A stretch of 6,731 bases of DNA, from positions 1 to 6,731 of the forward strand of contig CAYSDZ010000076.1 of assembly GCA_964429915.1 (NCBI GenBank), in the 5' to 3' direction. A program made the translations under genes and the position numbers. This stretch comes from Alteromonas_F sp964429915. GTDB taxonomy: Bacteria > Pseudomonadota > Gammaproteobacteria > Enterobacterales > Alteromonadaceae. Numbering within the stretch: position 1 is the first letter of the stretch; every line of letters begins with the position of its first letter. Shown one piece after another: positions 1-3,492 of this stretch. The notes below the pieces were generated by a model. That model ran no database searches. It had not been told where the DNA came from and worked only from the letters and a program-made list of their open reading frames with translations.

Positions 1-58
1 ATCAACGATAACTTTCAGGTGTTAAAACATGCGTCTTGAAGTGGAACGGGTATAGAAC

Positions 59-102
59 CACCGTCATTTGAAGACTTTGTCATTCAGCGAAATTTCGATT
101 TT
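59..102. repeat. Diverged direct repeat, copy A
   Basis: This 44-bp segment aligns without gaps to 1396-1439 with 31 of 44 identical positions by my count. The match is anchored by CACCG at the start and by the identical 12-mer AATTTCGATTTT at the end, at the same spacing in both. The two copies lie on either side of the secreted-protein gene in the same orientation. On the minus strand both give KIEI-x-L in one frame and an N-x-G reading in the next. This could be the remains of a duplicated element or paralogous gene fragment. Chance similarity in AT-rich DNA is not excluded. Confidence 0.35.
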
Positions 103-325
103 AGGGCTTAAAAGTCCTACCGCAAAATATAGCTTGAACATTAACTTGTTGAGGCACGATCTTTCACATGTCACGAATAATTTTTCAGTACCAATGTCCA
201 ACATACTAAGCCATCTGGTGGATATTTAGTTCACTTCTTTATTGCAAGACTTCAATTTGCATCACATGAAACAAACCTTAAATTCAGTTGTCATAGAGGG
301 TAGTAAATAGCGTTTATTCTTCTTA

Positions 326-390
326 TGCTCAAGTAATTATATTTTGAGGTATAGACTTCTTAATTTAGAAACCTCAGATGCTTAAGAGCA
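326..390. repeat. Imperfect nested inverted repeat
   Basis: The outer arms TGCTC (326-330) and GAGCA (386-390) are extended by AAG (331-333) and CTT (381-383), with a two-base AA bulge. The inner arms TGAGGT (345-350) and ACCTCA (371-376) enclose a 20-nt AT-rich loop. The structure lies downstream of the 3' end of the minus-strand gene and could shape or protect its transcript end. No T-tract marks it as a standard intrinsic terminator. Confidence 0.35.
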
Positions 391-392
391 AG

Positions 393-439
393 CCATTTAC
401 CCTACTGCAGCCAAAAAGATCAGGCATTATGGTAAATGG
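393..439. repeat. Inverted repeat with 9-bp perfect arms
   Basis: CCATTTACC (393-401) and GGTAAATGG (431-439) are perfect reverse complements around a 29-nt spacer that contains CTGCAG. It begins 30 nt after the stop of the minus-strand secreted-protein gene. A transcript hairpin could form here and may help end that transcript. The long loop and absence of a following U-run make a Rho-independent terminator unlikely. Confidence 0.4.
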
Positions 440-468
440 ATTGCAATACTACAACTACCAGCTCAAAT

Positions 469-1152
469 TTATAGTGTGATGTCGATGACTAACGCAAATT
501 CATCTTCAAACTGCTCTAATGCTGTCAGTAATTCTTCAGTTTTAACGCGATCTGCAAATATGGTGACAGCACGGTCAACGCGCGCTTCGGTCAACACATT
601 AATACGACGAATACCACTTTCTAAAATGAGGGTCGCAAAACGAGGACTTCTATTCAGAAATCTTACGGCACGCACTTCAACTCTATCAGCTTCGCCTTGT
701 GCAAAAGTCAATATTTGACCTAGTTCTAGTTGAAACTCTTGTAGCGCAGCGGGGTCAAGCTCTGGCTCTTCAGGCTCAATTGGAGTAGGTTCTGGAAGAA
801 CGGGTGGATTTTCTACAGCAACGGCGTCACAACCATCAACGGTTCTACCTGTGCGGCTGCCGCTAAAGCTTCCGTTTGGCAAAGAACACTGAAATGTTGA
901 TGTTACTGAGGCTTGGTCGCCAGATTGCAAAGGTATTGTGCGAGTAAACGCACCATTAAATACAGTAGTTTCAAATCTTTCAACGCCATTGACGTTGATT
1001 TTATCGTTAACAGTGCACACTGCGCTCGCTTCAAGATTAGCACTTAGGCGAAATTCATTGTTGTTACAAGATGATTGAACATCTACAAATTGTGCAAAAG
1101 CACTAGTGCTTGCAAAAGCAAGCGTTGCTACTAATAGCATTTTGTTTTTCAT
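469..1152 (-). CDS. Secreted hypothetical protein with Pro/Glu-rich linker
   Basis: I do not recognise the family. The 227-residue product starts with a clear type I signal peptide: MKNK, a hydrophobic core (residues 5-16), and a likely cut after AFA (A20|Q21). It is therefore exported to the periplasm or beyond. The mature protein has two parts. Residues about 21-112 are Ser/Thr/Asn-rich, beta-like, with four cysteines (C29, C46, C89, C108) that could form two disulfides. A Pro/Glu-rich linker (about 114-134) leads to a charged C-terminal part (135-227), whose central section alternates basic and hydrophobic residues (RVEVRAVRF, RRINVLTEARVDRAV), suggesting beta-strands, and whose end is more helical and acidic. 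There is no lipobox, transmembrane helix or enzyme motif. The chosen ATG has GGAA at 1161-1164 (complement), 8 nt upstream. It is transcribed divergently from the sulfatase operon across about 800 bp, so co-regulation is not implied. A real gene is likely because the signal peptide, start signal and composition agree. Confidence 0.85.
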   Translation of the reverse strand: MKNKMLLVATLAFASTSAFAQFVDVQSSCNNNEFRLSANLEASAVCTVNDKINVNGVERFETTVFNGAFTRTIPLQSGDQASVTSTFQCSLPNGSFSGSRTGRTVDGCDAVAVENPPVLPEPTPIEPEEPELDPAALQEFQLELGQILTFAQGEADRVEVRAVRFLNRSPRFATLILESGIRRINVLTEARVDRAVTIFADRVKTEELLTALEQFEDEFALVIDITL

Positions 1153-1250
1153 TGAAGGTTTTCCGTTATAGGTAAAAAGTTGTAAAGGAAGTATGTAATC
1201 TAAATGATCGCTAAGAGCTTATTTAAATTGGCGAGACAGCGCATCACGAA

Positions 1251-1256
1251 AGTATA
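1251..1256 (-). promoter_or_regulatory. Possible -10 element for secreted-protein gene
   Basis: On the minus strand this reads TATACT, close to the sigma-70 -10 consensus, and lies about 100 nt upstream of the start codon. The sequence at the expected -35 distance (GTTTTA or TTTTAC) matches TTGACA poorly, and no extended -10 TG is present. It is only a candidate. Confidence 0.2.
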
Positions 1257-1324
1257 ACGATTTAATAACGTAGTAAAACTTTGTTTTTATTAGTTAAAAA
1301 AGCTAAAAAGACTATTAAATATCA

Positions 1325-1523
1325 TTAGTAATTTATGTAAATGTCGGCAACTTCATTCATATAAACGATACCCTCAGAAAGATAAACAACGGTTTCACCG
1401 CCATTGTCGTATATTGGATTTCAACGCAATTTCGATTTTGGCTACAACAGATTTAAGCTGCTTAATTGACGAAAAATGATGCAGGACTTTAACTTCAAGC
1501 TTATTTACATTCTGTCTAATATA
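1325..1523 (-). pseudogene. Possible decayed coding fragment
   Basis: On the minus strand a 42-codon open stretch (1523 down to 1398) reads with protein-like composition (for example LEVKVLHHFSSIKQLKSVV, then AKIEIALKS). A second open stretch shifted by +1 (1420 down to 1328) contains IYDNGGETVVYLSEGIVYMN and ends in TAA at 1325-1327. Joining the two needs one frameshift near 1418. There is no good start signal and I cannot name a family. The composition suggests the 3' end of a degraded gene, but short open stretches of this size also arise by chance. The shared block with copy A lies inside it. Confidence 0.2.
1396..1439. repeat. Diverged direct repeat, copy B
   Basis: This is the partner of 59-102: CACCG (1396-1400) and CAACGCAATTTCGATTTT (1422-1439) sit 26 bp apart, start to start, exactly as in copy A. 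The middle of the block is poorly conserved. Confidence 0.35.
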
Positions 1524-1525
1524 TT

Positions 1526-1548
1526 AGGGGTCAAGTTGCTTGCCCCCT
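1526..1548. repeat. REP-like hairpin
   Basis: AGGGG (1526-1530) pairs with CCCCT (1544-1548), and CAAG (1532-1535) pairs with CTTG (1539-1542), around a TTG loop. T1531 faces C1543 as a single internal mismatch. The GGGGTCAAG...CTTGCCCC form resembles the palindromes mobilised by REP-associated tyrosine transposases, but only one copy lies in the window. The first T-run on the plus strand begins some 15 nt after the stem, too far for a standard intrinsic terminator. Confidence 0.35.
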
Positions 1549-1620
1549 GTATTCGCTTCTATGTTTTTTTAATCGAGCAACTCTTGTTTTTTTTGACCTT
1601 CTATAAGCCCAAGCAACATC

Positions 1621-1638
1621 TGTTACAAGCCAGTAACA
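1621..1638. promoter_or_regulatory. Operator-like dyad TGTTAC-N6-GTAACA
   Basis: This is a perfect 6-bp inverted repeat with a 6-bp centre, of 18 bp in all. The arm length and spacing are those of the TyrR box (TGTAAA-N6-TTTACA) and of many dimeric repressor sites, but the arms match no consensus I can name with confidence. It lies about 310 bp before the sulfatase start and about 135 bp before the -35 candidate, so it might be an upstream regulator site. A 12-bp perfect dyad also arises by chance at a moderate rate. Confidence 0.3.
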
Positions 1639-1774
1639 AAAAATAACAACCACCCACAATCATTTACAATCAATTCTTAGTCAAATACAATCTTAAAAAT
1701 TGAAGGTAGCACCATAAATCTCGGATAGACATCAGATTTTAAGCAGTCCGTTAACCTATTTGAACTGATGTTAT

Positions 1775-1805
1775 TTGACAAGCAATATAAATTAACCCCT
1801 TAAAA
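1775..1805 (+). promoter_or_regulatory. Candidate promoter for the sulfatase-rhamnosidase operon
   Basis: TTGACA at 1775-1780 is a perfect sigma-70 -35 hexamer. At 17-19 bp downstream only weak -10 matches occur (CCTTAA, CTTAAA or TTAAAA, 1798-1805). A weak -10 behind a strong -35 would fit a promoter needing an activator, which would suit a polysaccharide-induced operon, but that is inference. An alternative is TTGAAC (1760-1765) with TATAAA (1786-1791), whose 20-bp spacer is too long. Confidence 0.25.
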
Positions 1806-1816
1806 AAGTAGCCAAT

Positions 1817-1940
1817 ATGAAAATAAAGTAAAAAACAACTGACAAAAACGCCAGATACACCACGGTATTTTGCCCCTTTTAGCTTAGGCATTATTTTTAT
1901 GTTAATTGCGGGCGCTTTTTCATATTGGTTATTTAAATAA
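1817..1940 (+). other. Interrupted small membrane-peptide reading frame before the sulfatase
   Basis: ATG at 1817 opens M-K-I-K and meets TAA at 1829-1831. Skipping one base (T1829) enters a frame that runs on to TAA at 1938-1940. The joined product would be 40 residues: a basic start (MKIKKKQLTK), a polar turn (TPDTPRYFAPFS) and a hydrophobic helix (LGIIFMLIAGAFSYWLFK) ending in Lys. That is a textbook single-pass small membrane protein. Its stop overlaps the AAGGG ribosome binding site of the sulfatase and lies 8 nt before its ATG, so it would be translationally adjacent. Without the shift, the only ATG in this frame is at 1899, giving 13 residues (MLIAGAFSYWLFK) behind a weak AGG at 1886-1888. 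It could be a recently broken gene, a base error in a T/A-rich run, a recoded gene or chance. I see no strong ribosome binding site at 1817. Confidence 0.35.
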
Positions 1941-1943
1941 GGG
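1939..1943 (+). promoter_or_regulatory. Ribosome binding site of the sulfatase
   Basis: AAGGG lies 5 nt upstream of the ATG at 1949 and fixes that start. It overlaps the stop codon of the small membrane-peptide frame, a layout often seen with translational coupling. Confidence 0.6.
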
Positions 1944-1948
1944 TTAAA

Positions 1949-3475
1949 ATGGATAATATTTTTACAAAAATAACGACTCAGTTTAAAGAAAGTCATAAAT
2001 CCTACAGGATAAAACTAGGTTTATTATTGTCCGCCAGCTTACTAACATCTGCCTGCCAGTTAACGGATAAAGACACTAAAAATCTAGTATCGAACCAGCA
2101 AGAACAACAACGGCCAAACATTTTATTTATTTTAGCTGATGATCACAGGTGGGACTTAATTGGTAAATACCACCCAATAGTAAAAACGCCAACACTAGAT
2201 AAATTGGCCGATCAAGGCGTATTCTTCAAAAAGGCGTTTGTTACTACACCTATTTGTGGCGCCAGTCGCGCTAGTATTTTAACTGGATTAACCGAACGCA
2301 CTAGCGATTATTCGTTTCACCGTCCACCTGTATCTGAAGAAGATATGGCGATTACCTACCCTGTGGTATTAAAACAACACGGTTATACAACCGGTTTTGT
2401 TGGTAAATTTGGTGTTGAAACCTCGGGCAATATCGAGCAGCGTTTTGACTATTTTAAACGTTCAAAAATGAAAAAAACCGACATCCACAAGGGTGTTGAG
2501 CGTCCACAAACCTACCACTTTGTTGAGCTTGCTAAAGACTTTATCGAGCAAAATAAAGAGAGCGGTCAGCCTTGGTCATTATCGGTTAGTTTTTGGAATC
2601 CCCACGCCCTTGACCCAGATAAAGTAGATCAATACCACTACCCTGCTGAATTTGACGAGTATTACAACGACATAACTATACCACCTGCGCCATTATCGTC
2701 GGCAGCAGATTTTGAAGCATTACCTGACTTTTTAAAAACATCCCTTGGCCGAGAGCGCTGGCAGTATCGTTATAAAACCGAAGCTTTGTATCAAAAAATG
2801 GTTAAGCGTCATTACCGTGCCGTCAGTGCCGTTGACCGCGGTGTTGGTATGCTTTACGACAAGTTAGTTGAAGCCGGTATGGCTGAAAACACCGTTATTA
2901 TTTATACCGGTGATAATGGTTACTCATTAAACAACCGTCAATTGGCCGGGAAATGGTTTGGTTGGGATGAAGATTTACGTGTGCCACTTATCATTTTTGA
3001 TCCGCGTAATCGCAAAGCACAAGTGCGGGAAGAAATTGCGTTAAATATCGACATTGCACCGACTATTTTAGATTTAGCAGGTATCGAATTATCTAAGCGT
3101 TATCAGGGTAAATCTCTCAAACCAATTATGGCAGGTGAAACACCCGAATGGCGCAGCGAATTCTTTTTTGAGCATTTATTTTCGCCTAAAGTCTTCAAAA
3201 TACCCCCAACGGTTGGGGTAAGAACCGAGGATTGGAAATATGTTCGTTACTACCGAGATAAACATGAACAACTTTATGATTTAAAAAATGATCCCAATGA
3301 AGCAACCAACTTAGCGACTTCTGCCCAACATGAAAATATTTTAAACCAGCTAAGACAAAAAACAGATGCTTACATAGATCAATATGAAGCTGAGCGTAAT
3401 AATACGGTTAAACAACGTGCTTTTGATGGCAATAAAAAAACCGACTTTGTAAATGCTGATTCCAAAAATCATTAA
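1949..3475 (+). CDS. S1-family formylglycine sulfatase, lipoprotein
   Basis: This 508-residue enzyme hydrolyses sulfate esters, probably on a rhamnose-containing algal polysaccharide. It opens with a basic segment, a hydrophobic stretch (about 21-34) and LLTSAC, which makes C36 the likely lipidated residue. The -3 residue is Thr rather than the usual Leu, so the lipobox is acceptable but not ideal. The catalytic domain starts at RPNILFILADD, with metal ligands D64 and D65. C103-G-A-S-R107 fits the C-x-P/A-x-R signature whose Cys is converted to formylglycine, followed by ASILTG. K153 is the active-site Lys of the usual GKWH motif, but here it reads GKFG. H219 (NPH), D322-N323 (TGDNG) and K335 complete the expected pocket. 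The C-terminal part has the usual LYDLKNDPNEATNLA (442-456). Length is normal for the family. It needs a maturing enzyme (FGE or anSME) not encoded here. The stop is 17 bp before the rhamnosidase, with no terminator between. The family is certain; position of sulfate removal and substrate are inferred from the neighbour. Confidence 0.95.
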   Translation: MDNIFTKITTQFKESHKSYRIKLGLLLSASLLTSACQLTDKDTKNLVSNQQEQQRPNILFILADDHRWDLIGKYHPIVKTPTLDKLADQGVFFKKAFVTTPICGASRASILTGLTERTSDYSFHRPPVSEEDMAITYPVVLKQHGYTTGFVGKFGVETSGNIEQRFDYFKRSKMKKTDIHKGVERPQTYHFVELAKDFIEQNKESGQPWSLSVSFWNPHALDPDKVDQYHYPAEFDEYYNDITIPPAPLSSAADFEALPDFLKTSLGRERWQYRYKTEALYQKMVKRHYRAVSAVDRGVGMLYDKLVEAGMAENTVIIYTGDNGYSLNNRQLAGKWFGWDEDLRVPLIIFDPRNRKAQVREEIALNIDIAPTILDLAGIELSKRYQGKSLKPIMAGETPEWRSEFFFEHLFSPKVFKIPPTVGVRTEDWKYVRYYRDKHEQLYDLKNDPNEATNLATSAQHENILNQLRQKTDAYIDQYEAERNNTVKQRAFDGNKKTDFVNADSKNH

Positions 3476-3492
3476 AAACTATAGGTTTAAAT
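3476..3492 (+). promoter_or_regulatory. 17-bp operon junction with weak ribosome binding site
   Basis: The gap between sulfatase and rhamnosidase has no hairpin. AGG at 3483-3485 lies 7 nt before the ATG at 3493 and is a modest Shine-Dalgarno match. The spacing supports co-transcription. Confidence 0.5.

Larger units (their letters stand above)
1..468. other. Intergenic region, no confident gene
   Basis: I find no gene here that I would defend. On the minus strand an open stretch of 53 codons runs from 225 down to 67, between a TAA (226-228) and a TGA (64-66), with a possible ATG at 205-207. It includes the phrases LSPKIEISLND and, one frame over after the shared block, NDGGSIPVPLQDACFNT ending at a TGA (15-17). 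It has no clear ribosome binding site and reads like a decayed coding fragment or a dispersed repeat. The segment TTGAAGTGGAACGGGTATA (36-54) resembles a short sequence that I recall, unverified, as dispersed between genes of marine gammaproteobacteria. The 3' part (326-439) is rich in inverted repeats, listed separately. Confidence 0.5.
1153..1948. other. Long divergent intergenic region (796 bp)
   Basis: This separates the minus-strand secreted-protein gene from the plus-strand sulfatase. In order it holds a candidate promoter for the minus gene, a possible decayed minus-strand coding fragment (1325-1523), a REP-like hairpin (1526-1548), two T-runs (about 1563-1570 and 1584-1592), a TGTTAC dyad (1621-1638), three ACAATC hexamers (1656, 1666, 1687), a TTGACA -35 candidate (1775) and a small membrane-peptide frame (1817-1940). 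I see no tRNA, rRNA or recognisable riboswitch. Confidence 0.6.

Noticed and set aside
1..60. Integron attC site or other recombination site
   Set aside because: GTTAAAAC and nearby TAAC-like bases are present, but no paired core sites with the expected inverted arms could be found.
476..718. 80-codon plus-strand open frame
   Set aside because: It lies wholly inside the secreted-protein gene on the opposite strand, is Ser/Asn/Arg-rich as antisense frames often are, and has no convincing start signal.
1751..1996. 81-codon minus-strand open frame
   Set aside because: It overlaps the sulfatase start, its ribosome binding site and the candidate promoter, and it has no clear start signal. The plus-strand small frame explains the region better.
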